Source: Lachnospiraceae bacterium
GTDB lineage: Bacteria; Bacillota; Clostridia; Lachnospirales; Lachnospiraceae
DNA: 32,504 bases
Direction of reading: 5' to 3'
Assembly (NCBI GenBank): GCA_021201665.1
Contig: JAJQEO010000097.1
Coordinates: forward strand, 1-32,504
Shown one piece after another: positions 8,510 to 16,837 of the stretch; position 1 is the stretch's first letter, and every line of letters starts with the position of its first letter. The notes beneath the pieces were generated by a model. It was not told where the DNA came from, made no database searches, and saw nothing but the letters and a program-made list of their open reading frames with translations. Made by a program: the position numbers and the translations under genes.

Positions 8510-9745
8510 TCACTGCATGTACTTTCTGAACAGCAGAGTCGCGTTGTGGCCGCCGAATCCAAGGGAGTTGCTGATGCAGGCGGTGACTTCCCGCTCTACG
8601 CCTTCCGGCGTGTAGTTCAGATCCATCTCCTCCTCCGCTTCCCGGAACCCGGCTGTCGCGTGGATGTATCCTTCCTCGATCGTCTTTACACAGGCTACGG
8701 CCTCCAGGCCGCCGGCCGCGCCCAGACAGTGCCCGATCATGGATTTGGTCGAGCTGATGTTCAGCTGATACGCCGCCTCGCCGAACGCCGCTTTGATCGC
8801 GCGGGTCTCACATAAATCGTTCAGGTGTGTCGCCGTGCCGTGCGCGTTGACATACTGGATTTCGCCCGGGGCAAGCCCTGCCTCGTCCATGGCAAGCTTC
8901 ATCGCGCGCGCCGCGCCTTCGCCGGTCTCCACCGGGGAGGTGATGTGATAGGCATCGCTGGTGGCACCATATCCGGCCACTTCCGCAAAAATCTTCGCGC
9001 CGCGCTTCTGCGCGTGGGAAAGCTCCTCCAGGATCAGCACGCCGGCGCCCTCGCCCATGACAAAACCGCTCCGATCCTTGTCAAATGGGAGGGAAGCCCG
9101 CAGCGGGTCGGTCTCCTTGCTCAGCGCGGTCAGTGCAGTAAACCCGGCGACGCCCATCGGACAGATCGCCGCCTCGGTGCCTCCAGCAACCATGATGTCC
9201 GCGTCGCCGACCTGAATCGACCGATAGGCCTCGCCGATCGAATGGGTACCGGTCGCGCACGCGGTCACCACGTTGATATTTTTCCCCTTCAGTCCAAAAT
9301 GAATGCCGATGTTCCCGGCAGCCATATTGGAAATCAGAAGCGGCACAAACAGGGTCGGCATCCTGCCCGGACCTTTCTCCATCAGCTTGGCATGCGCCTG
9401 TTCAAAGATCTGCAGGCTGCCGATGCCGCTGCCGACGGAGACGCCCGTCCGATAGCTTTCTTTCTCTGTCAGGTCACTGATCCCGGCCTGGGAGAGCGCC
9501 TCCGCGGCCGCGGCCACCGCATACTGGCTGAACAGCTCCATGCGGCGGGTCTCCTTTACATCCATCACTGCGCGCGGATCAAAATCCTTCACCTCAGCCG
9601 CCAGTGTTGCCTTATATCCTTCCGTATCAAAATGAGTGATCGGCGCGATCCCCACCTTCTTCGCTTTCAGGCTCTCCCAGTAGGCTTCTGTCGAATTCCC
9701 TACCGGGGATATCACACCCATACCTGTCACTACGACTCTTCTCAT
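8510..9745 (-). CDS. fabF: 3-oxoacyl-ACP synthase II FabF
   Basis: Condensing enzyme that elongates acyl-ACP with malonyl-ACP. The 411-residue protein matches the family length. It starts with the usual MRRVVVTGMGVISPVGN and carries the complete Cys-His-His triad: C163 in TACATG, H302 in NAHGTATHLND, and H339 in GHCLGAAGG; the C-terminal GFGGHNATLLF is also present. The longer open frame upstream (to 9787) is rejected because homologues begin at this MRR. AAAGGA lies 12 bases before the ATG, rather distant. fabG ends 112 bases upstream in transcription order. No fabH is present in the cluster, so initiation must be supplied from elsewhere. Confidence 0.96.
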   Translation of the reverse strand: MRRVVVTGMGVISPVGNSTEAYWESLKAKKVGIAPITHFDTEGYKATLAAEVKDFDPRAVMDVKETRRMELFSQYAVAAAAEALSQAGISDLTEKESYRTGVSVGSGIGSLQIFEQAHAKLMEKGPGRMPTLFVPLLISNMAAGNIGIHFGLKGKNINVVTACATGTHSIGEAYRSIQVGDADIMVAGGTEAAICPMGVAGFTALTALSKETDPLRASLPFDKDRSGFVMGEGAGVLILEELSHAQKRGAKIFAEVAGYGATSDAYHITSPVETGEGAARAMKLAMDEAGLAPGEIQYVNAHGTATHLNDLCETRAIKAAFGEAAYQLNISSTKSMIGHCLGAAGGLEAVACVKTIEEGYIHATAGFREAEEEMDLNYTPEGVEREVTACISNSLGFGGHNATLLFRKYMQ

Positions 9746-9857
9746 TCTTACTTCGTGTCCTTTCTGTCTTCTGTCGATGCCACGCAAGCCGTGGCGGCTG
9801 TTTTCTGTCTATGTCCTGTTTTGATCGTGTCTCTCTACTTTATGATAATACTACAAG

Positions 9858-10598
9858 TCAGATCCCCATGCCGCCGTCTACGGAGATGACCTGGCCGGTG
9901 ATGTAGGATGCGCGGTCGGACGCCAGGAAAGCGACCGCCTCAGCAATGTCCTGCGGACTGCCGATTTTTCCAAGCGGGATCTGGGTAAGGATGGCTTCCT
10001 TCTGCGCGTCATTGAGGACGGCAGTCATGTCCGTATCCACATAGCCCGGGGCTACCGCGTTGACGGTGATCCCGCGGCTGGCCAGCTCCTTTGCCAGGCT
10101 TTTCGTCATGCCGATGACGCCCGCTTTGGCCGCGCTGTAGTTGATCTGTCCGGCGTTGCCATGCAATCCCACGATGGAGGAAATGCTGATGATTCTGCCG
10201 GAGCGTCTGCGCAGCATCTGCTTTGCCGCCAGCTTCATACAGAAAAAGGTTCCCTTCAGGTTCGTGTCGATGACCCGGTCAAAGTCCTCCGCGCTCATGC
10301 GCAGTGCCAGGTTGTCTCTTGTGATACCGGCATTGTTGACCAGAATATCCGGCGCGCCGAGCTGATCTGTCACTTCTTTGAACATTCTTTCGCAGTCCTC
10401 CGGCACGGACACATCTGCTTTGACGATGATGGCTCGTCGGCCGAGTGCCTGAATCTCGTCAGCGGTCTCCTGAGCCTTTGCCTCGGAGCCGCAGTAATTC
10501 ACTGCCACATCTGCGCCGTATCCGGCCAGCGTCAGGGCAATGGCCCGTCCGATGCCTCTGCCCGCGCCCGTCACGAGCGCGATTTTATTTTCCAACAT
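9858..10598 (-). CDS. fabG: 3-oxoacyl-ACP reductase FabG
   Basis: NADPH-dependent reduction of 3-oxoacyl-ACP in fatty-acid elongation. The 246-residue short-chain dehydrogenase has the cofactor motif TGAGRGIG (10-17), NNAG (88-91), and the catalytic Ser141, Tyr154 and Lys158 in SISSIVG...YSAAKAG. The C-terminal [12 protein letters not shown] is typical of FabG. The start MLENKIAL at 10598 is set by AAGGA 5 bases upstream; the open frame extends further only because it runs into the fabD gene. It begins 20 bases after the fabD stop, consistent with one operon. Confidence 0.96.
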   Translation of the reverse strand: MLENKIALVTGAGRGIGRAIALTLAGYGADVAVNYCGSEAKAQETADEIQALGRRAIIVKADVSVPEDCERMFKEVTDQLGAPDILVNNAGITRDNLALRMSAEDFDRVIDTNLKGTFFCMKLAAKQMLRRRSGRIISISSIVGLHGNAGQINYSAAKAGVIGMTKSLAKELASRGITVNAVAPGYVDTDMTAVLNDAQKEAILTQIPLGKIGSPQDIAEAVAFLASDRASYITGQVISVDGGMGI

Positions 10599-10618
10599 AA
10601 TATTCCTTTCTGCACCAT

Positions 10619-11536
10619 TTACAGCACCGCAAGCAGGCTCTCCAGATCTGCCGGTTTCTCTACGTGCACTGCCGTCACATTGCGGTCGATTTTCTTTGCA
10701 AATTTCGTAAGCGTCGTCCCCGGGCCCATTTCGATGAAGGTATCGGCGCCCGCCGCAATCATGCACTCGACGCTCTGCTGCCAGCGCACGGACGAGCAGA
10801 CCTGCCGCCCGAGCAGGGTGCGGATCTCCTCCGGATCACGGACAAATCCGCCGGTCACGTTCGAAACGAATTGAAGCTTTGGTTCCTTTATCTCCTGGTC
10901 CGCAAGCAGCGCAGCGAGCTTTTCTCCCGCGCCTGAGAGCATCGGCGAGTGGAACGGCCCGCTCACCACGAGAGGAACCGCCCTCATGGCGCCTGCTTCC
11001 AGCAGCTTTGCTGCAGCAGCGTCTACCGCAGCTTTTTCTCCGGTGATCACCTGCTGACCCGGGCAGTTATAATTCGCTACGCTCACCCTGCCGTCGATCC
11101 CGGCACAGATTTCCTCAATCGCCAGCGGCTTCCGGCTTAAGATCGCGGTCATCGCGCCGCCGGTCGGCACGGCTTCTTCCATATAAATGCCGCGCCGGCA
11201 GACGATTTTGACCGCGTCGGAGACCGTAAACGATCCGGCAGCGGTCAGCGCACAGTATTCGCCAAGGCTTAAGCCCGCCGACATGTCGGCTTTCACACCG
11301 GCTTTTTGTACTGCCGCAAGGATCGCCAGAGACGCGCACAGAAGCGCAGGCTGCGTATACCTCGTCTGATTGATTTTATCGTTTTCTGTAAAGCAGATTT
11401 CTTCGAGTGAATAGCCTGCAGCCTCTGAAGCCATTTCAAAGACTGCCCGGCTTTCCCCGCAGGAATCATAGAATTCCCGTGCCATGCCCACGACCTGCGC
11501 GCCCTGGCCGGGAAATACGAATGCAATTTTTCCCAT
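10619..11536 (-). CDS. fabD: Malonyl-CoA:ACP transacylase FabD
   Basis: Transfers malonyl from CoA to ACP to supply the elongation steps. The 305-residue protein has FPGQGAQ at 8-14, the nucleophile Ser90 in GLSLGEY, and the GPFHSPM block that carries the active-site His. AGGAG lies 6 bases before ATG 11536. It is read after fabK across a 117-base gap and just before fabG. Residue spacing is normal and no damage is visible. Confidence 0.96.
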   Translation of the reverse strand: MGKIAFVFPGQGAQVVGMAREFYDSCGESRAVFEMASEAAGYSLEEICFTENDKINQTRYTQPALLCASLAILAAVQKAGVKADMSAGLSLGEYCALTAAGSFTVSDAVKIVCRRGIYMEEAVPTGGAMTAILSRKPLAIEEICAGIDGRVSVANYNCPGQQVITGEKAAVDAAAAKLLEAGAMRAVPLVVSGPFHSPMLSGAGEKLAALLADQEIKEPKLQFVSNVTGGFVRDPEEIRTLLGRQVCSSVRWQQSVECMIAAGADTFIEMGPGTTLTKFAKKIDRNVTAVHVEKPADLESLLAVL

Positions 11537-11653
11537 GTGTTTCTCCTCGGATTTCCGTTCAAACTGTGTAAATCTCCGGCGCGGCAGCCGTTTCCGCGGC
11601 CGCCTGTCATGCCAGAATCAGCAGACGCCGCCCGACGTTCCCCTCTCACAGCC

Positions 11654-12580
11654 TTACTTCCTGCCAAGCAGAGTCTCTGCCTGGCTCATGATTTCCTCGA
11701 TCATCTCGCGGCAGGTCTGCTCCTTGTTTACCATACCGGCGATCTGGCCGCACATCATGGAGCCGCCGGTCACGTCGCCCTCCTGCACTGCCTTGCGCAG
11801 GGAGCCCACCGTCAGCGTCTCCAGCTCCTCGAAGCTGCAGCCTTCCTTTTCCATCGCCAGATATTTGCGCGTCATCTGGTTGCGGATCTGGCGGCACGGA
11901 TGACCCACAGACCGCGCGGTCACGACGGTATCAATGTCCTTTGCCTTAAGCACCTGATTTTTATAATTCTGATGAATCACGCATTCCTTTGAGACCAGGA
12001 ACCGGGTCCCCATCTGTACGCCCTGGGCGCCAAGCATCATCGCCGCGGCAAAGCCTCTGCCGTCTCCAATGCCTCCGGCCGCGATCACCGGGATCGTGAC
12101 GCCGTCCACGACCTGCGGCACCAGCGTCATCGTCGTACTTTCGCCGATATGTCCGCCCGACTCACAGCCCTCCGCGATCACCGCGTCCGCGCCGCCGCGC
12201 TGCATCATCTTCGCGAGCGCCACGCTCGCCACCACCGGGATCACCTTGATTCCGGCACCCTTCCACTGCTCCATATATGCGCCCGGATTGCCCGCGCCAG
12301 TCGTGACCACGGCGACCTTTTCCTCCGTGACTACCTGCGCCACCTCGGCGGCAAACGGACTCAGCAGCATGACATTGACGCCAAAAGGCTTGTCTGTCTT
12401 TTCCTTCGTCAGCCGGATCTGCTCGCGCACGTAATCCGCCGGCGCATTGCCGGCCGCGATGATTCCCAGTCCGCCCGCGTTCGAAACTGCGGACGCAAGG
12501 GAGTTTTCCGCCACCCATGCCATCCCGCCCTGAAGGATCGGGTACTGGATCCCCAGCAGTTCTGTGATTTCTGTCTTCAT
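11654..12580 (-). CDS. fabK: Enoyl-ACP reductase II FabK (FMN-dependent)
   Basis: Catalyses the last reduction of each elongation cycle. It belongs to the nitronate-monooxygenase-like TIM-barrel flavoproteins and not to the FabI short-chain dehydrogenases; FabK enzymes are known to be insensitive to triclosan. The 308-residue protein shows the N-terminal YPILQGGMAWV, GGLGIIAAGNAP, and the catalytic ESGGHIG with His144, the position reported for pneumococcal FabK. The ATG overlaps the acpP stop by one base (TAATG), so translation is coupled, with GAGGAG directly before it. No fabI is present in the window. Confidence 0.95.
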   Translation of the reverse strand: MKTEITELLGIQYPILQGGMAWVAENSLASAVSNAGGLGIIAAGNAPADYVREQIRLTKEKTDKPFGVNVMLLSPFAAEVAQVVTEEKVAVVTTGAGNPGAYMEQWKGAGIKVIPVVASVALAKMMQRGGADAVIAEGCESGGHIGESTTMTLVPQVVDGVTIPVIAAGGIGDGRGFAAAMMLGAQGVQMGTRFLVSKECVIHQNYKNQVLKAKDIDTVVTARSVGHPCRQIRNQMTRKYLAMEKEGCSFEELETLTVGSLRKAVQEGDVTGGSMMCGQIAGMVNKEQTCREMIEEIMSQAETLLGRK

Positions 12581-12813
12581 TACTCCTCAATTCCTTTCGC
12601 GCTCAGATAATTCACGACTGACTGTACCGTCGTCAGCTGCTCCAGATCCTCCGTCGGGATCTCGATGTCATATTCTTCCTCAAGAGCCATCACCAGCTCA
12701 AACAGATCCAGAGAATCTGCTCCCAGATCCGCCTTGAAATCGGTCTCCGCGCTGACATCCTCCTCAGATACATGAAGCTGCTCCGCTACGATTGCAATCA
12801 ATTTCTCCAACAT
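12580..12813 (-). CDS. acpP: Acyl carrier protein
   Basis: 77-residue acidic carrier that holds the growing acyl chain on a 4'-phosphopantetheine arm. The attachment serine is Ser34 in [23 protein letters not shown], the hallmark of the family. AAGGAG lies 9 bases before ATG 12813. It is the first fab gene after the sigma-factor pair and overlaps fabK by one base. A 16-bp perfect palindrome lies in its 64-base upstream gap. Confidence 0.96.
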   Translation of the reverse strand: MLEKLIAIVAEQLHVSEEDVSAETDFKADLGADSLDLFELVMALEEEYDIEIPTEDLEQLTTVQSVVNYLSAKGIEE

Positions 12814-12855
12814 GGTAAATTTCTCCTTTTTATTTAATCTTTTTTATTTATAGTA

Positions 12856-12871
12856 AACGGCATATGCCGTT
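12856..12871. promoter_or_regulatory. 16-bp perfect palindrome upstream of acpP (possible operator)
   Basis: AACGGCATATGCCGTT is fully self-complementary and sits in the gap between the sigma-partner stop (12878) and the acpP start. On the minus strand it is followed by the A/T-rich TACTATAAATA, which could serve as a -10 region, but no well-spaced -35 is visible. The sequence does not resemble the FapR or FabT consensus sites I know. Treat it as a candidate operator only. Confidence 0.4.
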
Positions 12872-12877
12872 GTACTT

Positions 12878-13393
12878 CTAATTATAGGACGCGGCACGCT
12901 TCATGCACACGAACACGACAACCCCCGCCACTGCGGCTGAGCAGGCCGCCGCAAGTCCGGATGCTGCCACTACCAGCTTCCAGTTTGAATGGGAGCGCCG
13001 CACTGATTCTGCCGATTCTGTTTTTAATTCTGCCTCTGGTTCCATTTTTAATTCGGCTTTTGGATCTGCCTCTGGTTTTGCCATCGTTTCCATCTGTGAA
13101 CCCGCCTTACAAGCCTCCGTCAGACGTACTGCAAAAGCTTTCTCCAGATCGCATTCCGGGATCCCAGCTCCCATTTCCAGCAGAGATGGACTGACTTCGC
13201 TAAGCATATGAATCAGCCACCCGGAAATGCCCTCCATACTCTTCCCTTTTCCTTGCGGAGTGCTTATCTCACTGCCCATTTCTCCTGAAATATCCAGCCG
13301 TTCGCTGCCTGTTTCTCTCGGAATATCCGCTCGTCTGCTGCCTGTTTTTCCCGACGCATTCCCTTTATCACATTTTTCCTCTGAGGCACTCAT
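12878..13393 (-). CDS. Membrane-anchored partner of the ECF sigma factor (anti-sigma-like)
   Basis: 171 residues. Its ATG overlaps the sigma-factor stop by four bases (ATGA), the usual sign of a co-translated sigma/anti-sigma pair. The N-terminal 50 residues and the 105-130 region are low complexity with repeated blocks (GSRRADIPRETGSERLDISG; PEADPKAELKMEPEAELKTE). A conserved-looking core (about 55-95) includes ISGWLIHMLSEVSPSLLEM. A single membrane span lies at about 139-163 with a short Lys/Arg tail. I see no zinc-binding HxxxCxxC motif of the ZAS anti-sigma class. Role inferred from position and topology only. Confidence 0.65.
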   Translation of the reverse strand: MSASEEKCDKGNASGKTGSRRADIPRETGSERLDISGEMGSEISTPQGKGKSMEGISGWLIHMLSEVSPSLLEMGAGIPECDLEKAFAVRLTEACKAGSQMETMAKPEADPKAELKMEPEAELKTESAESVRRSHSNWKLVVAASGLAAACSAAVAGVVVFVCMKRAASYN

Positions 13394-13968
13394 TTTGCCA
13401 CCTCTTTCTCATACCGTTTCCGGATCTTTTTCTTCAGACGCGATAGCTTACTGTCCACGGCATTTTCCGACATATCCATTGCCTCCGCGATCTGGCGTGT
13501 GCTTTGAAGATAGTAGAAACGCCGCAGGACCAGCTCGCGGTCCTTCTTTTTCAGCTCGCCAAGGACACGCTCCAGCGCCTGCACTTCCTCTTTGCGGATC
13601 ATGCCCAGCTCCGGATTTGCCGTATAATCCACGTACTCCGTCCGCAGGGAATCCTCATCCCGGGCAGCCTCCATCTCCTGCGCGTCTTCCATCTCCCGGC
13701 GCCTGCTGATCTTCCGCAGATAATTCAGCGCCGTGTTGCGCGTGATCGCCTTCATCCATGTGCGGAAGGAAGCCTTTTCCCAGTCAAACTCCGCCCCATG
13801 CGTCCAGATTTTCAGGTAGACATCGTTGATGCACTCCTCGACCTCCGTCTCAGAGTCGCCCAGAATCGTCACCGCTATGTACCGGAGCAGCCTTTCATAC
13901 CGCTCTGCAACCAGCTCTATGCTTTTTTGATCTCGCACGCGCAGCAGCGCAACAATATCGTCATCCAT
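13390..13968 (-). CDS. ECF-type RNA polymerase sigma factor
   Basis: 192-residue sigma-70-family protein of the extracytoplasmic-function group. Region 2 is visible in the first half (AERYERLLRYIAVTILGDSETEVEECINDVYLKIW, then FRTWMKAITRNTALNYLRK). Region 4 is the C-terminal helix-turn-helix (LRRFYYLQSTRQIAEAMDMSENAVDSKLSRLKKKI). I placed the start at ATG 13968, which has AGGTG 9 bases upstream; a GTG four codons earlier (13980) overlaps that binding site. Its promoter and leader (14083-14111 and 13963-14036) occur a second time on the other side of the restriction island. With its membrane partner it may link envelope state to the fab genes directly downstream; that is inference. Confidence 0.88.
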   Translation of the reverse strand: MDDDIVALLRVRDQKSIELVAERYERLLRYIAVTILGDSETEVEECINDVYLKIWTHGAEFDWEKASFRTWMKAITRNTALNYLRKISRRREMEDAQEMEAARDEDSLRTEYVDYTANPELGMIRKEEVQALERVLGELKKKDRELVLRRFYYLQSTRQIAEAMDMSENAVDSKLSRLKKKIRKRYEKEVAK

Positions 13969-14036
13969 ATACTTATACACCTGATTTTGAAAAACCTTGC
14001 AAAAATTTTACCGGGGCGTTTGCATGAGCGGTTACT
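13963..14036. repeat. Direct repeat A, left copy (5' leader of the sigma factor gene)
   Basis: This stretch, from ATCCATATACTTAT to GAGCGGTTACT, is nearly identical to 19260-19339. The right copy has five extra bases (CTTAT) and one extra A in the A-run. It includes the AGGTG binding site and start of the sigma factor gene, so the left copy is probably the original. Confidence 0.85.
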
Positions 14037-14072
14037 GTCACACTCGCGCTGCGAAACAATCAGCCTTTTCTA

Positions 14073-14128
14073 TGCTGCTCAAAGTATAATCAAAGTTTCC
14101 TTTTAAAGCAATCCTTTAAAATTCCGTT
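14073..14128. repeat. Direct repeat B, left copy (promoter segment)
   Basis: Matches 20641-20697 with only scattered substitutions, from TGCTGCTCAAAGTATAA to CCGTT. It contains the minus-strand promoter described separately. Confidence 0.85.
14083..14111 (-). promoter_or_regulatory. Promoter of the sigma factor - fab operon
   Basis: On the minus strand TTGCTT (14106-14111) and TATACT (14083-14088) are exactly 17 bases apart, a good house-keeping sigma promoter. A transcript would start near 14076 and reach the sigma-factor start after about 108 bases. It is conserved in the right copy of repeat B, including the 17-base spacing. Confidence 0.7.
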
Positions 14129-14144
14129 CCATCATCATTCATGG

Positions 14145-14441
14145 TTATGCTCCTGTAAGTTCATCACATAATGGAAGCAGTTCGTCCAGCCTCTTTACAA
14201 TGCGCTCCTGTTCCTCAATGGGCGGGAGGGGAATAATCATCTTTTTTAGATGAGATGGACCATAATGCTTAATCGTATCACCTTTTTTTTGAACATTAAT
14301 TTGCTGTGAATACCATGGCGACTTAATAAAATATTTAAAATATTCCTTGTTAATACCTCCATACATCTTAAATCTTATTAACCCCGTATATGGAATTGCC
14401 CCCACAACATCAGTGTTAATGACTTCGGCAATTTTATCCAT
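14145..14441 (-). pseudogene. hsdS: hsdS remnant (type I restriction specificity subunit, 3' part only)
   Basis: The frame encodes 98 residues from an internal ATG. It shows the end of a target-recognition domain (GAIPYTGLIRFKMYGG, YFKYFIKSPWYSQQI, KHYGPSHLKKMIIPLPP) and the conserved coiled-coil start (IEEQERIVKRLDELLPLCDEL), ending at once with TGA and a stop. Intact HsdS proteins are roughly 400 residues with two recognition domains, so three quarters are missing. Upstream, the frame continues as SNISTSAS inside the DUF1016 gene, in another register. The stop lies 17 bases from repeat B. The fragment cannot define a full recognition sequence alone. Confidence 0.8.
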
Positions 14442-15337
14442 CGAAGCACTTGTACTAATATTGCTTCGTTCTTTTCAGAGCAAAGAACAATGCCGATTGT
14501 TGGATTATCATCATCACCTTTCTGATATTCATCATAAATGCGAATATAACTATCCATCTGTCCGATGTCCTGATGGGTCAGTTTTCCTGTTTTTAAATCG
14601 ATTAATACAAAACATTTCAAAATGTAATTATAAAAAACAAGGTCAATATAGAAGTGTTCTCCATCCAAATTAATGTGCTTCTGTCTAGCAACAAAAGAGA
14701 AACCGCGTCCAAGCTCCAACAGAAAATTTTGCAGTTCTCCAATCAAAGCCTGTTCCAAATCGCTCTCATAAAAATCATCCGACTGTTTTAATCCGAGGAA
14801 TTCCAATACATACGGATCATGTATCACATCCTCTGGTGTTTTTCCGGGTTCCAGCTTTTGAATTTCCTCGCTTACAGTGTCCTTATCTCGGCTTGAAAGC
14901 AGCCTCTGATAATAAAAGCTGTTGATTTGGCGCTCAAGCTGTCTGGTGCTCCAGTTTGACTTTGCGCATTCCTCTACATAGAAGTTTCGCGCATCTTCGT
15001 CAGCTACCTTCATAATCATTCGATAATGCGTCCAGCTCAATTCGTCACGCAGTGCGTGACCATTCGGAAATGTCAGATAAAATTGCCGCATATATTTCAG
15101 ATTCGTAGGAGTAAATCCTTTGCCGAAATCTCTGGTAAGCTGTGCAGAGAGTTCGGAGATCAGGCGCTTTCCATACTCTGCCCGTTCTTCATCCCCTTGT
15201 TGCTCGACAATGCTCTTTCCAATATTCCAATAAGCATGAACCATGGCGGAATTTGCAACAGAGTAAACCTGATTTCGTGCAGATTCGAGAATCTCTTTTA
15301 TGTGATTGTAGAATCTGGTATCCATCATTTCATTCAT
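14378..15337 (-). CDS. DUF1016/YhcG-family PD-(D/E)xK nuclease with a rearranged C-terminus
   Basis: 319 residues. The N-terminal DUF1016_N-type helical domain (about 1-160) is followed by a nuclease domain (about 170-292) with the candidate metal site FYIDLVFYN (D232) and VLIDLKTGK (D247, K249). It starts with an ATGA overlap with the hsdM stop; AAGGA better fits the ATG at 15328, so the true start may be three codons later. The family pattern runs through VLCSEKNEAI (near 293) and then breaks into unrelated residues (LVQVLRWIK...), whereas relatives continue with YSVL...KYKLYLPTEEEL, as the second copy at 19388 does. The break coincides with the start of the hsdS remnant. Family members are often found inside type I loci. 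Confidence 0.8.
   Translation of the reverse strand: MNEMMDTRFYNHIKEILESARNQVYSVANSAMVHAYWNIGKSIVEQQGDEERAEYGKRLISELSAQLTRDFGKGFTPTNLKYMRQFYLTFPNGHALRDELSWTHYRMIMKVADEDARNFYVEECAKSNWSTRQLERQINSFYYQRLLSSRDKDTVSEEIQKLEPGKTPEDVIHDPYVLEFLGLKQSDDFYESDLEQALIGELQNFLLELGRGFSFVARQKHINLDGEHFYIDLVFYNYILKCFVLIDLKTGKLTHQDIGQMDSYIRIYDEYQKGDDDNPTIGIVLCSEKNEAILVQVLRWIKLPKSLTLMLWGQFHIRG
15044..15060. repeat. Palindrome inside the DUF1016 gene
   Basis: GTCACGCA and TGCGTGAC are perfect inverted arms around one base. In the protein this is the GHALRDEL stretch just before SWTHYR. A different palindrome occupies the same protein position in the second DUF1016 gene. Confidence 0.8.
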
Positions 15338-16824
15338 CCTTCCACCCCCAACAAATCCAAAATCTCCTGCAGCTTTTCGTCCAATTTACGGCCGAGCCTG
15401 TCTCGTTCTTCTTTAAAAGCGGCGATGGTATCCTCCGGCGAGAGGATGACTTTCTCTTCGTTAGGGAATCCACAGAAGTCGATATTATAATTTCTGCCCA
15501 CGATAGTATCTATGGAAACACACTGTGATTTCCATGTGTCGGAGAGGGATTCATTCGTTTTCTCGTCTTTTATTTCTGTACGGTTGTCCCACCATTCGTC
15601 AATAGCCGCCAGTTTCTCTCTGGTGATGGGGTTGCGCTTCATGCTGAATTTCTGCCCGTTCGGAAGGTCAAAACGATAAAACCATGTTTCTTTTGTCTCC
15701 CCGGTTTTATCAAAGAACAGGAGATTGGTCGCAATGCTTGTATAAGGCGCAAAACAGCTTCCCGGCATACGGATTATCGTATGCACATTGCACTCTTTAA
15801 AGAGCTTTTCCTTGATACGTATCAGGCTTGCATCGTCATTCTGCAAAAATCCGTCAGGCAAAATCACACCGCAGCGACCATTCTCCCTCAGACGATAGAG
15901 AATTTCCACCATAAAAAGATTTGCCGTTTCCGAGCTGCGCAGCTTTGATGGAAAGTTTACCTGTATTCCGTCCTGCTCATGACCGCCGTAGGGGGGATTC
16001 ATCAAGATATAATCCACCTTTTCCGACTCGTCATAGTCACGTACATTTTTTTGCAGAGAATTGCCGTGAACAACCTGTGGATAATTCACATCATGAAGGA
16101 GCATATTGGTCGTACACAGCATATACGGAAACTGCTTCTTTTCAACCCCCATTACTGTGCGTTCAATGACTGCATAATCCTCAGAACGCGTGACCTGGGC
16201 ACGAAGGTGATCCACTGCGTCAATTAAAAATCCGCCGGTACCGCACGCAAAATCTGCGGTTACTTTCCCAAGCTGAGGATTCACCTTTTCCGTAATCAGC
16301 TGAGTCAAGGCACGCGGAGTATAGAACTCACCGGAGCGGCCGGCGCTCTGTAATCCGCGAAGCAGCGTCTCATAAATCACGTTAAAGGAATGGTGCTCTT
16401 CCCGGTCTTCAAATTTGATTTCGTCAAGCAGGTCAATAGCCTTGCGGATGCATACCCCGTCCTTCATGTAATTATAAGATTCCGCCATCATCTCTTTTAC
16501 AATGGTTCTTCTTTTTGAACTCTGTGATGTGACGCTCAACTCTTTCAATGTCGGGAAAAGGGTGTTGTTTACAAAATCCACCAGCTCATCGCCCGTCATT
16601 TTATCTTTCTGAGATTTTCCTTTTGCCCAGTTCCGCCAACGGCAGTTTTCCGGAATGGCACTCTCAAAATCCTCTTCGTATAGCTCCCATTCATCCTCTT
16701 TGTTGTCATAAACCTTGAGAAACAGCATCCAGACGAGCTGGGAGAGTACCTGTACGGTGCCGTTTACCCCGTCATCATCACGCATAATATTTTCCCAGGA
16801 CTTTATCATATTTCCTAACGCCAT
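15334..16824 (-). CDS. hsdM: Type I restriction-modification system methyltransferase HsdM
   Basis: N6-adenine methyltransferase subunit, which acts with HsdS to modify host DNA. 496 residues. The helical N-terminal HsdM_N domain (about 1-140) is followed by the AdoMet domain: FACGTGGFL (motif I, 192-200) and MNPPYGG (motif IV, 275-281), with GRSGEFYTPR just before. The start at ATG 16824 is supported by GAGGAG 6 bases upstream; an extra eight codons in the longer frame overlap the hsdR end. It starts 13 bases after the hsdR stop and overlaps the DUF1016 gene by four bases. Its specificity partner is only a remnant here, so activity would need an HsdS from elsewhere. Confidence 0.93.
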   Translation of the reverse strand: MALGNMIKSWENIMRDDDGVNGTVQVLSQLVWMLFLKVYDNKEDEWELYEEDFESAIPENCRWRNWAKGKSQKDKMTGDELVDFVNNTLFPTLKELSVTSQSSKRRTIVKEMMAESYNYMKDGVCIRKAIDLLDEIKFEDREEHHSFNVIYETLLRGLQSAGRSGEFYTPRALTQLITEKVNPQLGKVTADFACGTGGFLIDAVDHLRAQVTRSEDYAVIERTVMGVEKKQFPYMLCTTNMLLHDVNYPQVVHGNSLQKNVRDYDESEKVDYILMNPPYGGHEQDGIQVNFPSKLRSSETANLFMVEILYRLRENGRCGVILPDGFLQNDDASLIRIKEKLFKECNVHTIIRMPGSCFAPYTSIATNLLFFDKTGETKETWFYRFDLPNGQKFSMKRNPITREKLAAIDEWWDNRTEIKDEKTNESLSDTWKSQCVSIDTIVGRNYNIDFCGFPNEEKVILSPEDTIAAFKEERDRLGRKLDEKLQEILDLLGVEG

Positions 16825-16837
16825 GTCATTCTCCTCA

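Noticed and set aside
8825..9889. Long plus-strand frame opposite fabF
   Set aside because: Antisense shadow of a GC-rich conserved gene, with no ribosome binding site.
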